The notes: a model not told the origin generated them from the sequence alone. A DNA stretch of 64,000 nucleotides from Parapristionchus giblindavisi (GCA_943737045.1 CALSFV010000213.1:309001-373000), one strand, 5' to 3'. Counted from the stretch's first letter, positions 48,201 through 60,391 are shown. Numbers and translations: made by a program.

Positions 48201-49656
48201 TCTTGTCATGAATTATTTTGAGCCAAAATGTACACTTCGGTCTATGTAGCAGGTGTGAAAGCTTATGGGTCGAGGAGAACTGAGATCTATCTTATTCAGA
48301 ATTTTTTGCTCTTTCAAATGACATATAACACCATGGGTGTTGCAGAAAATCTATCTTGTCATGAATTATTTTGAGCCAAAATGTACACTTCGGTCTATGT
48401 AGCAGGTGTGAAAGCTAATAGGTCGAGGTGAACTGAGATCTGTCTTATTCAGAATTTTGTCCTCTTTCAAATGATATATAACACCATGGGTGTTGCTGAA
48501 AATCTATCTTGTCATGAATTATTTTGAGCCAAAATGTACACTTCGTTCTGTGTAGCAGGTGTGAAAGCTTATGGGTCGAGGTGAACTGAGATCTATCTTA
48601 TTCAGAATTTGTTGCTCTTTCAAATGACATATAACATCATGGGTGTTGCTGAAAATCTATCTTGTCATGAATTATTTTGAGCCAAAATGTACACTTCGGT
48701 CTATGTAGCAGGTGTGAAAGCTAATGGGTCGAGGAGAACTGAGATCTATCTTATTCAGAATTTTTTGCTCTTTCAAATGACATATAACACCATGGGTGTT
48801 GCAGAAAATCTATCTTGTCATGAATTATTTTGAGCCAAAATGTACACTTCGGTCTATGTAGCAGGTGTGAAAGCTAATAGGTCGAGGTGAACTGAGATCT
48901 GTCTTATTCAGAATTTTGTCCTCTTTCAAATGATATATAACACCATGGGTGTTGCTGAAAATCTATCTTGTCATGAATTATTTTGAGCCAAAATGTACAC
49001 TTCGGTCTATGTAGCAGGTGTGAAAGCTAATGGGTCGAGGTGAACTGAGATCTATCTTATTCAGAATTTTTTGCTCTTTCAAATGATATATAACACCATG
49101 GGTGGTTCTGAAAATCTATCTTGTCATGAATTATTTTGAGCCAAAATGTACACTTCGGTCTATGTAGCAGGTGTGAAAGCTAATGGGTCGAGGTTAACTG
49201 AGATCTATCTTATTCTTATTTTTTTGCTCTTTCAAATGACATATAACACCATGGGTGTTGCTGAAAATCTATCTTGTCATGAATTATTTTGAGCCAAAAT
49301 GTACACTTCGGTCTATGTAGCAGGTGTGAAAGCTAATAGGTCGAGGTGAACTGAGATCTGTCTTATTCAGAATTTTGTCCTCTTTCAAATGATATATAAC
49401 ACCATGGGTGTTGCTGAAAAGCTCTCTTGTCATGAATTGTTTTGAACCAAAATGTACAAAGTAATAAAAGATAATTTTCTAGTTCGGCCAGTTTGGCGAC
49501 TTTCAGCATGGGAAAATACATATATTATTCAGAATGTTTTGTCTGTCACCGAGTATATCACGCGATAGGCATCGTTGTATGTTTTGTATCTGATAAGCTG
49601 TTTTGATCTTATCAGAGTGAAAGCTACTTTCGTACTTCGGTCAATATGGCAGCGGC

Positions 49657-49678
49657 GAAAGCTTATGTATCGACGTGA
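49657..49678 (+). repeat. 22-bp satellite stretch repeated on both sides of module M
   Basis: GAAAGCTTATGTATCGACGT plus GA sits directly before module M. A copy differing by two bases (TATGGATCG, GTAA) sits directly after it at 60392-60413 and 6506-6527. It could be a target duplication or a recombination footprint in the satellite. Confidence 0.6.
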
Positions 49679-49798
49679 AAAAACCCCAATTGTAGGATCA
49701 TGACGAGTGATCATTGGCCACTCCATATTCAAGATTTCAAGTCAGTTAATCACGTCTTCTAGTAATGATGAAGTCAATCCCCTCATTTTAAAGGGAGA

Positions 49799-50245
49799 GT
49801 GACCTCGCTCAATGGCCTCTTCATCGGTCTGTGCTCCCTCGTTGTTAGAGAACAGAGAAATAGTGTGCGCAATGAAGAAGCCATTGAGTCACACTCTCAC
49901 TTTAGCATGTACAGGAACAGAGTGGCATCTTTCATCGGCTCGGGGTTCACGAGTCGGTTACATGCGATACCGGTATCAGGTACCAAGATCTTGGTACTGA
50001 CGAGGAACATCCGGGAAGAGGTAGACCAATCTCTGTTTCCACCGCTACCAACCGAAAGAGCATCCGAAAGAAAGTGTTTCGAAACCGCGAGCATCAGGAG
50101 ACTCGATATCTCGAACACACCCGTTCGTCGTCTCCTCAAGTTTCAGCTGACTCTTCTCCCTTACGTGTACCGTAAACTGTACGAACCGAATGAGCGACAG
50201 ATCAAGCTGAGAACGGCACCCTCAACTGTTTCTTCATTGCGATAG
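49799..50245 (+). pseudogene. Unrecognised ORF, 148 codons
   Basis: ATG-to-TAG frame identical in protein to 17379-17825. It begins in the duplicated text 'CAATGGCCTCTTCATCGGT' and 'CAATGAAGAAGCCATTGAGT', which resemble each other. Arg-rich, no recognised domain. The frame continues open for about 72 codons after the TAG (to about 50470). Codon choice looks less AT-rich than the surroundings (many CGA, GAG, ACC), which suggests a once-coding stretch of other origin. Overlapping frames at 49812-50000 and 49897-50139 (minus) are probably shadows. Confidence 0.3.
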
Positions 50246-50442
50246 GTCCGCGCACTTCAGCACGATGTTCAGCGACGAGAATATTTTACCTTCGAAGGCA
50301 ACCTGAATATCGAGATCAACAGAGTCATCGCCTCTGATCCTGAAGAAACCTACAACAGAGCTGGAGTCATGGGTCACATCAGTCATCCACACTGCGCCAA
50401 AGTTTTAGCTGTTTTTGCCCAACTGGAACACCCCTCTCGTTT

Positions 50443-50847
50443 TTGCCACTCTATGTGTCTAGATCAATAAGGCGTATTATACCAAGCATATTAATATTCA
50501 TGGATATTAATATTAAACTACATGATGGTACAGCCATTACAGAGCTTTATAACAAAACGGACGATTATAATTTTGTTGTGATCAGATATCCTCACTATCT
50601 CTCCAGTATTCCAACATATATTGGTGTTAACACATTTACCGGTGAAGTACTTCGAATTTATAGAAATTCTACTCGGTTTGATAGTTTTGTAGAACGAGTG
50701 AAATCTCTAATAGCATATAATAAGAAAATACAATATCCCGAAACATTAATTAAAAGTAGCCTATTCAGGCTACTCAATAAACATCCTATAATTAGCTTGA
50801 GATATAACAAAACCAACGCCGAAATTTGCTTATATATCTTAGACTAA
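50443..50847 (+). pseudogene. RT thumb-like fragment, right copy
   Basis: 134 codons with FMDINIK (about residues 19-25), TELYNKTDDYNF (33-44), HYLSSIP, VLRIYRNS, FVERVKSLI and YPETLIKSS. The pattern is like the post-palm region of Penelope-like reverse transcriptases. The upstream palm is absent or too decayed to see. A T5 run (T6 in the left copy) separates it from the open frame that precedes it. It ends TTAGACTAA. Codon use turns strongly AT-rich here, unlike the preceding ORF, so the two parts may have different origins. Confidence 0.35.
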
Positions 50848-51018
50848 AATTCATTTCAAAAAAACTTTAATTGAAAGAGCAAAGATCAATTTTAAAAGAA
50901 ATATTCTCGAGAAATTGCTACATAGAACTACAATCAATATCAGACTATACATATAGGTAGATCAAACGCCACTCTCTCGTCTCTGCGCACTATCTGACTT
51001 TACAACCTGCACTCTCTC

Positions 51019-51360
51019 ATGTCTACACACTCTATCATCCTTGCTCTCGCGCCAATTGAACATATTCCGTTCCGATCGAATCAATTAGTAAGTTCATATG
51101 CAAATTGTTCCCATTCATTCATCGACGCGACAACAAAGCGATTTACATATGAGGAGCATTCATTTATCATTTCATCGGTGTTTTCACTCATTGACCAGTC
51201 GTCCTCTCACCATGAACTTCGTCTTCATCAACTACAACAACGGCCTGTTTACTTTTCATTATGCGCTTATCTTTCACTGATTGCGACACTATTGGGCTTA
51301 TTCAGTGGGCAATTCTTAGATCGTTTCATGTCATGTCTTTTCCAAAGTAGCGCGAACTAG
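51019..51360 (+). CDS. Hypothetical small protein, 113 aa, right copy
   Basis: Same predicted protein as 1528-1869, with one possible C-terminal membrane segment. The palindrome border falls inside it (51278). A shorter frame in another register at 51098-51280 is probably a shadow. Coding is doubtful. Confidence 0.2.
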   Translation: MSTHSIILALAPIEHIPFRSNQLVSSYANCSHSFIDATTKRFTYEEHSFIISSVFSLIDQSSSHHELRLHQLQQRPVYFSLCAYLSLIATLLGLFSGQFLDRFMSCLFQSSAN

Positions 51361-51372
51361 TATTACATTAGT

Positions 51373-51545
51373 ATCTTGGTAGGCAGCTACAGTGCGGCCT
51401 GAGTGAGTCATTCGTTTATCGATTGACGCGATTCTCAGGTTAGGTCGATGATCATCCCTTGTTCCTCCGGCTTGGGAGCTAAACGTGCCTCTTGTACGTC
51501 AATGCACTGTAGTGTTCGGCCAGAGACAGCATACCAGGGTAGCGT
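51373..51545 (+). repeat. Diverged direct repeat, copy 1, right module
   Basis: Counterpart of 1882-2054. The second copy begins about 350 bp downstream but is cut off at 51752 after ACAGTACCACTT, where TATATATATTTTATCG begins. Confidence 0.75.
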
Positions 51546-51752
51546 AGAATAGATAATATTAATAACATTATAATAATTTAGTCATGTCAAGCGATCATCG
51601 CTAGTTATATGTAGTATAGATAGGTGATACAAAGTTAGGGAGAAACTTTCATTGGTGAAGTGTGCTATAGCTTCATTTCTTATCATTTTAGTCTATATAC
51701 GGCGCAGATTAGAATTAGGTTGCAATCTTGGTATGCAGCCACAGTACCACTT

Positions 51753-52520
51753 ATATATATATTTTATCGACATGCTCAGCATGAAACAATACATGTGGGT
51801 GAAGCAAAAATAAATAAATAATTCACAGAAATACTCTCGATAGGGATTGAAATTGAAGAGGGTACGAAGGGTAGAAATTGGGTATCATAGAAGAAAGTGA
51901 TAGAATGGGAGTGGAAGGGGGGAATCTCTCTCTGTTGGGACCATCCCTCTCACGTATCAGACGTATTGCAATAAGGCGAAGTTATGGCCACAGGTTTATT
52001 GATAGGTTTGGATTCACCTTTGAGACTCCACCGATATCCCCTTGCAAAACTCTCCCAAAATTAAATAATCACTATGCTGGTAATCGAAATGTTGCTTTAT
52101 TTTTTGTTTTCCTAAATGATTAAATTCAAGTTCAACAGCTACATAAAATTGTGAAAAAGATTTTAAATTTTTTTCTGATCAGAATTACGAGTCCGGAACG
52201 TTTTATAAATTAGCAAAAGAAAAATGTCCATAGGTGTATTCGAACCACCCACATAGTGATCAAGAAGAGAACACGCTACCACTACACCACGTCGCCATGT
52301 TCTCACTGCTCTGTCAAGGGCTCTATCAGGGGTGTCTTATTTCATAGCCTAAACAGAATGAAAACAGCGCGTTCGAATGTACAAAATTTGATTAATTATA
52401 TAAAATCGGAAAGTGCATGCCAGCCGCTGATTTTTTGGTTCCGACCTTATATTGCCTATAGCTATCGAGGAAAAATACTCTCGTCAATAGGTCTAAAAGA
52501 TATTACTTTCACTTCCCTTG
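51753..52520. other. 768-bp segment specific to the right module
   Basis: It replaces 2259-2718 of the left copy. It starts with a short TA run and contains an 81-codon frame (51878-52123) without recognised features, and a tRNA-like sequence at 52224-52297 on the minus strand. Homology with the left copy resumes at CAGTATCGTTTCTTCC. It may be a SINE-bearing insertion or the older state, deleted and replaced in the left copy. Confidence 0.6.
52224..52297 (-). pseudogene. tRNA-like sequence, probable SINE head
   Basis: Minus strand: A-box-like GGTGTAGTGGTAGC (complement of 52275-52290), B-box-like GGTTCGAATAC (complement of 52236-52246), followed by TTTTT (52220-52224), which would stop RNA polymerase III. 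The acceptor arms do not pair well, so it is not an intact tRNA. After it comes TTTTCTTTTGCTA, shared with the tRNA-like sequence in the fold-back elements, so both probably belong to one SINE family. Confidence 0.5.
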
Positions 52521-52804
52521 TCAGTATCGTTTCTTCCTTCACTCTTGTGGCTTCCTTGTTTCTTGATATTTTCATTTTATCTTTGCTTTTACTCGGATTG
52601 TTTATTGATATCTGGACTTGGTTTGGGTTCCTAGAAATCAATGGCAAAAAATTGTTTCTTTTTGATACTTCTTTTCTCTCCTTGCTAATACCTATTCTTT
52701 TGATCTTTGATCTCTGGACTGGGTGTGATTGCGCAATGGAATGCTATGCTGTTTTTAAAATATGCAAATTCAAGGGGCTCCGTCGACGGATTCCAAATAT
52801 GTAA
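52256..52804 (+). other. 182-codon ORF, probably fortuitous
   Basis: The frame begins inside the antisense of the tRNA-like sequence, crosses the unique segment and continues through T-rich DNA giving Leu/Ile/Phe-rich text (two hydrophobic stretches at about residues 99-125 and 135-155), ending in F1. The left copy keeps the last third (2752-3000) with mainly amino-acid-changing differences. The origin of its pieces argues against a real gene, though membrane-protein-like text is seen. Confidence 0.15.
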
Positions 52805-52922
52805 ATTTAATTGAAATGAAACTAGTGCGGTTGGCTCCTTCGAGATATGCAAATGCAATTAGCTGTCTGAAAAGCGGTTCTGAAATTTTAAAAACAAAAA
52901 AAGCGTTGCGCTCTTCCCCCTT
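52697..52922 (+). repeat. Flank repeat F1, right module
   Basis: Near-identical counterpart of 2893-3117, a diverged direct repeat of 59301-59545. It keeps the TCCGTCGACGGA core and the octamer-like ATGCAAAT elements. Confidence 0.75.
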
Positions 52923-53130
52923 AAAAAGAGGGGCTTGGTAAGAGGGTATTCCAGAAAGAAATCGCTAAAATTATATACCATATCCCATATGTACGTAAAT
53001 GTTTTTCGCTTATCGATTGAACGACAATGAACGACTAATGATCTATCTTACCAGGTATAATATTAATGACAATTTTGCGACAACCATTAGTTGCAAATAC
53101 CACATCACAGTCCACCGGGAGCACGGCAAA
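52923..53130. other. Unique spacer before the 139-bp array, right module
   Basis: Counterpart of 3118-3325. No ORF or repeat is seen. Confidence 0.5.
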
Positions 53131-56100
53131 GAAAATCGATAATCATCATTTAGATTAGGTATTGATTGATTGATCTATCGATATTCATGCACTAATTGAT
53201 ATCTGAAGATGATTACCGTAATCTTCAGGAGGAGGACGTGCCGAGACGAGGACGACAACGAAATGTGAGGAAATCGATAATCACAATTTACAGAAGGTAT
53301 TGATTGATTGATCTATCGATATTCATGCACTAATTGATATCTGAAGATGATTACCGTAATTTTCAGGAGGAGGACGTGCCGAGACGAGGACGACTACGAA
53401 ATGTAAGGAAATCGATAATCACAATTTACAGAAGGTATTTATTGATTGATCTATCGATATTCATGCACTAATTGATATCTGAAACTGATTACCGTAATCT
53501 TCAGGAGGAGGGCGTGCCGAGACGAGGACGACAACGAAATGTGAGGAAATCGATAATCACAATTTACAGAAGGTATTGATTGATTGATCTATCGATATTC
53601 ATACACTAATTGATATCTGAAGATGATTACCGTAATTTTCAGGAGGAAGACGCGCCGAGAAGGGAAGGACGACAACTAAATGTGAGGAAATCGATAATCA
53701 CAATTTACAGAAGGTATTGATTGATTGATCTATCGATATTCATGCACTAATTGATATCTGAAGATGATTACCGTAATTTTCAGGAGGAGGACGTGCCGAG
53801 ACGAGGACGACAACGAAATGTGAGGAAATCGATAATCACAATTTACAGAAGGTATTGATTGATTGATCTATCGATATTCATGCACTAATTGATATCTGAA
53901 GATGATTACCGTAATTTTCAGGAGGAGGACGTGCCGAGACGAGGACGACAACGAAATGTGAGGAAATCGATAATCACAATTTACAGAAGGTATTGATTGA
54001 TTGATCTATCGATATTCATGCACTAATTGATATCTGAAGATGATTACCGTAATTTTCAGGAGGAGGACGTGCCGAGACGAGGACGACTACGAAATGTAAG
54101 GAAATCGATAATCACAATTTACAGAAGGTATTTATTGATTGATCTATCGATATTCATGCACTAATTGATATCTGAAACTGATTACCGTAATCTTCAGGAG
54201 GAGGGCGTGCCGAGACGAGGACGACAACGAAATGTGAGGAAATCGATAATCACAATTTACAGAAGGTATTGATTGATTGATCTATCGATATTCATACACT
54301 AATTGATATCTGAAGATGATTACCGTAATTTTCAGGAGGAAGACGCGCCGAGAAGGGAAGGACGACAACTAAATGTGAGGAAATCGATAATCACAATTTA
54401 CAGAAGGTATTGATTGATTGATCTATCGATATTCATGCACTAATTGATATCTGAAGATGATTACCGTAATTTTCAGGAGGAGGACGTGCCGAGACGAGGA
54501 CGACAACGAAATGTGAGGAAATCGATAATCACAATTTACAGAAGGTATTGATTGATTGATCTATCGATATTCATGCACTAATTGATATCTGAAGATGATT
54601 ACCGTAATTTTCAGGAGGAGGACGTGCCGAGACGAGGACGACAACGAAATGTGAGGAAATCGATAATCACAATTTACAGAAGGTATTGATTGATTGATCT
54701 ATCGATATTCATGCACTAATTGATATCTGAAGATGATTACCGTAATTTTCAGGAGGAGGACGTGCCGAGACGAGGACGACAACGAAATGTGAGGAAATCG
54801 ATAATCACAATTTACAGAAGGTATTGATTGATTGATCTATCGATATTCATACACTAATTGATATCTGATGTGAGATGATAATCACAATTTACAGAAGGTA
54901 TTGATTGTAATCTTACACTAAGATATCTGAGGAAGACGCGCCGAGAAGGGAAGGACGAAAACGAAATGTGAGGAAATCGATAATCACAATTTACAGAAGG
55001 TATTGATTGATTGATCTATCGATATTCATGCACTAATTGATATCTGAAGCTGATTACCGTAATCTTCAGGAGGAGGACGTGCCGAGACGAGGACGACAAC
55101 GAAATGTGAGGAAATCGATAATCACAATTTACAGAAGGTATTGATTGATTGATCTATCGATATTCATGCACTAATTGATATCTGAAGATGATTACCGTAA
55201 TCTTCAGGAGGAGGACGTGCCGAGACGAGGACGACAACGAAATGTGAGGAAATCGATAATCACAATTTACAGAAGGTATTGATTGGTTGATCTATCGATA
55301 TTCATGCACTAATTGATATCTGAAGATGATTACCGTAATTTTCAGGAGGAGGACGTGCCGAGACGAGGACGACAACGAAATGTGAGGAAATCGATAATCA
55401 CAATTTACAGAAGGTATTGATTGATTGATCTATCGATATTCATGCACTAATTGATATCTGAAGCTGATTACCGTAATCTTCAGGAGGAGGACGTGCCGAG
55501 AAGGGAAGGACGACAACGAAATGTGAGGAAATCGATAATCACAATTTACAGAAGGTATTGATTGATTGATCTATCGATATTCATGCACTAATCGATATCT
55601 GAAGCTGATTACCGTAATCTTCAGGAGGAGGACGTGCCGAGACGAGGACGACAACGAAATGTGAGGAAATCGATAATCACAATTTACAGAAGGTATTGAT
55701 TGATTGATCTATCGATATTCATGCACTAATTGATATCTGAAGCTGATTACCGTAATCTTCAGGAAGAAGACGCGCCGAGAAGGGAAGGACGACAACGAAA
55801 TGTGAGGAAATCGATAATCACAATTTACAGAAGGTATTGATTGATTGATCTATCGATATTCATGCACTAATTGATATCTGAAGCTGATTACCGTAATCTT
55901 CAGGAGGAGGACGTGCCGAGAAGGGAAGGACGACAACGAAATGTGAGGAAATCGATAATCACAATTTACAGAAGGTATTGATTGATTGATCTATCGATAT
56001 TCATGCACTAATTGATATCTGAAGATGATTACCGTAATCTTCAGGAGGAGGACGTGCCGAGACGAGGACGACAACGAAATGTGAGGAAATCGATAATCAC

Positions 56101-59015
56101 AATTTACAGAAGGTATTGATTGATTGATCTATCGATATTCATGCACTAATTGATATCTGAAGATGATTACCGTAATTTTCAGGAGGAGGACGTGCCGAGA
56201 CGAGGACGACAACGAAATGTGAGGAAATCGATAATCACAATTTACAGAAGGTATTGATTGATTGATCTATCGATATTCATGCACTAATTGATATCTGAAG
56301 ATGATTACCGTAATTTTCAGGAGGAGGACGTGCCGAGACGAGGACGACAACGAAATGTGAGGAAATCGATAATCACAATTTACAGAAGGTATTGATTGAT
56401 TGATCTATCGATATTCATGCACTAATTGATATCTGAAGATGATTACCGTAATTTTCAGGAGGAGGACGTGCCGAGACGAGGACGACTACGAAATGTAAGG
56501 AAATCGATAATCACAATTTACAGAAGGTATTTATTGATTGATCTATCGATATTCATGCACTAATTGATATCTGAAACTGATTACCGTAATCTTCAGGAGG
56601 AGGGCGTGCCGAGACGAGGACGACAACGAAATGTGAGGAAATCGATAATCACAATTTACAGAAGGTATTGATTGATTGATCTATCGATATTCATACACTA
56701 ATTGATATCTGAAGATGATTACCGTAATTTTCAGGAGGAAGACGCGCCGAGAAGGGAAGGACGACAACTAAATGTGAGGAAATCGATAATCACAATTTAC
56801 AGAAGGTATTGATTGATTGATCTATCGATATTCATGCACTAATTGATATCTGAAGATGATTACCGTAATTTTCAGGAGGAGGACGTGCCGAGACGAGGAC
56901 GACAACGAAATGTGAGGAAATCGATAATCACAATTTACAGAAGGTATTGATTGATTGATCTATCGATATTCATGCACTAATTGATATCTGAAGATGATTA
57001 CCGTAATTTTCAGGAGGAGGACGTGCCGAGACGAGGACGACAACGAAATGTGAGGAAATCGATAATCACAATTTACAGAAGGTATTGATTGATTGATCTA
57101 TCGATATTCATGCACTAATTGATATCTGAAGATGATTACCGTAATTTTCAGGAGGAGGACGTGCCGAGACGAGGACGACAACGAAATGTGAGGAAATCGA
57201 TAATCACAATTTACAGAAGGTATTGATTGATTGATCTATCGATATTCATACACTAATTGATATCTGAAGATGATTACCGTAATCTTCAGGAGGAAGACGC
57301 GCCGAGAAGGGAAGGACGAAAACGAAATGTGAGGAAATCGATAATCACAATTTACAGAAGGTATTGATTGATTGATCTATCGATATTCATGCACTAATTG
57401 ATATCTGAAGCTGATTACCGTAATCTTCAGGAGGAGGACGTGCCGAGACGAGGACGACAACGAAATGTGAGGAAATCGATAATCACAATTTACAGAAGGT
57501 ATTGATTGATTGATCTATCGATATTCATGCACTAATTGATATCTGAAGATGATTACCGTAATCTTCAGGAGGAGGACGTGCCGAGACGAGGACGACAACG
57601 AAATGTGAGGAAATCGATAATCACAATTTACAGAAGGTATTGATTGGTTGATCTATCGATATTCATGCACTAATTGATATCTGAAGATGATTACCGTAAT
57701 TTTCAGGAGGAGGACGTGCCGAGACGAGGACGACAACGAAATGTGAGGAAATCGATAATCACAATTTACAGAAGGTATTGATTGATTGATCTATCGATAT
57801 TCATGCACTAATTGATATCTGAAGCTGATTACCGTAATCTTCAGGAGGAGGACGTGCCGAGAAGGGAAGGACGACAACGAAATGTGAGGAAATCGATAAT
57901 CACAATTTACAGAAGGTATTGATTGATTGATCTATCGATATTCATGCACTAATCGATATCTGAAGCTGATTACCGTAATCTTCAGGAGGAGGACGTGCCG
58001 AGACGAGGACGACAACGAAATGTGAGGAAATCGATAATCACAATTTACAGAAGGTATTGATTGATTGATCTATCGATATTCATGCACTAATTGATATCTG
58101 AAGCTGATTACCGTAATCTTCAGGAAGAAGACGCGCCGAGAAGGGAAGGACGACAACGAAATGTGAGGAAATCGATAATCACAATTTACAGAAGGTATTG
58201 ATTGATTGATCTATCGATATTCATGCACTAATTGATATCTGAAGCTGATTACCGTAATCTTCAGGAGGAGGACGTGCCGAGAAGGGAAGGACGACAACGA
58301 AATGTGAGGAAATCGATAATCACAATTTACAGAAGAAATCGATAATCACAATTTACAGAAGGTATTGATTGATTGATCTATCGATATTCATGCACTAATT
58401 GATATCTGAAGATGATTACCGTAATCTTCAGGAGGAGGACGTGCCGAGACGAGGACGACTACGAAATGTGAGGAAATCGATAATCACAATTTACAGAAGG
58501 TATTGATTTATTGATCAATCGATATTCATGCACTAATTGATATCTGAAGATGATTACCGTAATCTTCAGGAGGAGGACGTGCCGAGACGAGGACGACTAC
58601 GAAATGTGAGGAAATCGATAATCACAATTTACAGAAGGTATTGATTGATTGATCTATCGATATTCATGCACTAATTGATATCTGAAGATGATTACCGTAA
58701 TTTTCAGGAGGAGGACGTGCCGAGACGATGACGACTACGAAATGTAAGGAAATCGATAATCACAATTTACAGAAGGTATTGATTGATTGATCTATCGATA
58801 TTCATGCATTAATTGATATCTGAAGATGATTACCGTAATCTTCAGGAGGAGGACGTGCCGAGACGAGGACGACTACGAAATGTGAGGAAATCGATAATCA
58901 CAATTTACAGAAGGTATTGATTGATTGATCTATCGATATTCATGCACTAATTGATATCTGAAGATGATTACCGTAATCTTCAGGATGAGGACGCGCCGAG
59001 ACGAGGACGACAACG
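53131..59015 (+). repeat. 139-bp tandem array, about 42 copies
   Basis: Same unit as 3326-5136, about three times more copies. Higher-order structure: the variant GGGCGTGCC recurs at 53510, 54203 and 56602. Four markers (GACGAAAACG, GATTGGTTG, ATCGATATCT, AGGAAGAAG) each recur exactly 2361 bp apart, showing a segmental duplication of about 17 units. One scrambled unit lies at about 54863-54930, and a 25-bp duplication (AAATCGATAATCACAATTTA and on) at about 58310-58360. Confidence 0.95.
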
Positions 59016-59300
59016 CTGAGGGTAATGGAATGTGTTAAAGGGAAGCCTGCTTATTTAAATATTCTTTTAAATATTTTTACCATTATCCTTTAATCGATAT
59101 ATTTTCACGTTTAGCACATCGTCTCAGGTTGGAATGGACTAAATTGGGGGGGGCAAGTGTGAACTAATTTAGTAGCGCTGATTCTTGCGTTGGACTTATT
59201 GTCGTCTTTCTTGTACTTGTATCCATTATTATTTCTTTCATTGCTCCTTTTCTCCTTCTTTATTCCGTACTCTTTCTTTGTGCTTGCATATTTATATTTT
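59016..59300. other. Spacer after the 139-bp array, right module
   Basis: Counterpart of 5137-5427. The G-run is 8 long here against 14 in the left copy. No gene is seen. Confidence 0.6.
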
Positions 59301-59545
59301 TCTTGATCTTTGATCTGTGGACTGGGTTTGGACTGCTGCGCATTGGACTGCTATGCTGAAAATGAAAAAAAAAGAAAAATGAACTGGATCCGTCGACGGA
59401 TCCCAAATGTGCAAATTAAATTAAAATGAAGTGATGCGGCTGATAGCAGGGAAATATGCAAATATAATTGGTTGTCATGCATGCAAAGTGCCCGGCCGGG
59501 CCAAAAATTAAAAATGCTCTGCGTTGCCCCCCCCCCCCCCCTCCC
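59301..59545 (+). repeat. Flank repeat F2, right module
   Basis: Counterpart of 5428-5667, with the perfect 18-bp palindrome GGATCCGTCGACGGATCC at 59386-59403 and a C-run of 15 (9 in the left copy). Confidence 0.75.
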
Positions 59546-60391
59546 TATTGTGTAAGGTCATAAGCAGCGATGATATGTTTAATTAAATTATTAATGTGGT
59601 ATTCGTTGATATTGTATCACATATACTAATATGTGTTTGAATATCGATTTTCCATTGGAAGAGATTCGAGATATTCGTACAGTATCTCGTATCTCTTGCT
59701 TTGTTCATGAAAGATTAATGATATATCATATCAGGTTTATATTCTAATGATATTTTCGAGCAGTTGTACGATGTTAAGTGCACAGAACATATATGAAGAA
59801 AGAAGATTGCTAGCAGGTTAGTTTAGAATATTAATGTATCTAAGTTTATGCAATTCTATAAGTTTTAAAATTTAGGGACGGATGGAGTAATATTTTCGCT
59901 GATTTCACACGAATACTGTATTGTTCTTTCATTAGTGAGGTGAGCTATTTTTTGAAAAATTGATTATTTTTAAATACAATTATTTGAGTCTTATTCAATG
60001 TTTATTCATTCCAGATATCAAGGAATCGCAATCACCAATATACTGAAGTATTGATTGAATGAAAATCTACTATTGATCTCGTTGGCGACCCCGGGGAGAT
60101 CAATATTGTGGATTAATCATCATTTTCCTTCCTCGCAAAAGCTTACAAGCTTGGAAGACGACCATATTATGCATAAATGTTAAAAATCACATTTCACTTA
60201 TATCACATTGTATGGGATCTTTCAAACTCACAAGGAGTCTCTTTTGCCTTAAGGTGGCGAAAACCGATGGTTATTTCCAGAATTTCTAGTTCCAACAAGG
60301 CAGTTCCAGAATGGGGTAGCACCGAAATCAAATGTTTCCTTGGTATATCTGTTTTAAAATATTGCAATATATATACCAAAAGGATGCACGT
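59546..60391. other. AT-rich end of module M, right copy
   Basis: Colinear with 5668-6505 (offset 53886 over the last part), with a small indel near 59775. It holds the Stowaway-like motif at 59870-59889 and the 10-bp dyad at 60071-60080 and 60096-60105. No convincing gene. Confidence 0.5.

Larger units (their letters stand above)
34285..49678 (+). repeat. 153-bp satellite array, plus orientation, right arm
   Basis: About 98 monomers. A ten-monomer higher-order unit is visible (variant TTCTTATTTTTTTGC at 40491 and about 42022), with further copies 6 and 11 monomers apart at 46615, 47533 and 49216. The marker GAAAATCCATCTTG occurs at 39011 and 43911 (4900 bp, 32 monomers). A scrambled stretch lies at about 37380-37460. 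The last monomer (49440-49678) is the long type with the 177-bp insertion and the hairpin at 49590-49615. Confidence 0.95.
16346..51278. repeat. Giant inverted repeat (palindrome), about 35 kb
   Basis: The left arm 16346-34263 is the reverse complement of the right arm 34285-51278, with a 21-bp spacer. Each arm runs from the outside inward as partial module M, satellite, LTR-like element, satellite. Paired landmarks are 17379-17825 with 49799-50245, and 31840-32206 with 35882-36248. The left arm is about 924 bp (six monomers) longer: about three monomers on each side of the LTR-like element. The outer boundary at 16346 joins satellite to the middle of the 113-codon ORF of module M. Confidence 0.9.
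49679..60391 (+). other. Module M, right full copy, about 10.7 kb
   Basis: This is the only complete copy. In order it holds the 148-codon ORF, thumb-like ORF, 113-codon ORF, a repeat remnant, a 768-bp segment with a tRNA-like sequence, the F1 repeat, an expanded 139-bp array, the F2 repeat and an AT-rich tail. Both sides are satellite. The borders are AAAAACCCCAATTG at the left and AAAGGATGCAC at the right, with no terminal inverted or LTR-like repeats seen. Its nature is unknown. Confidence 0.8.
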
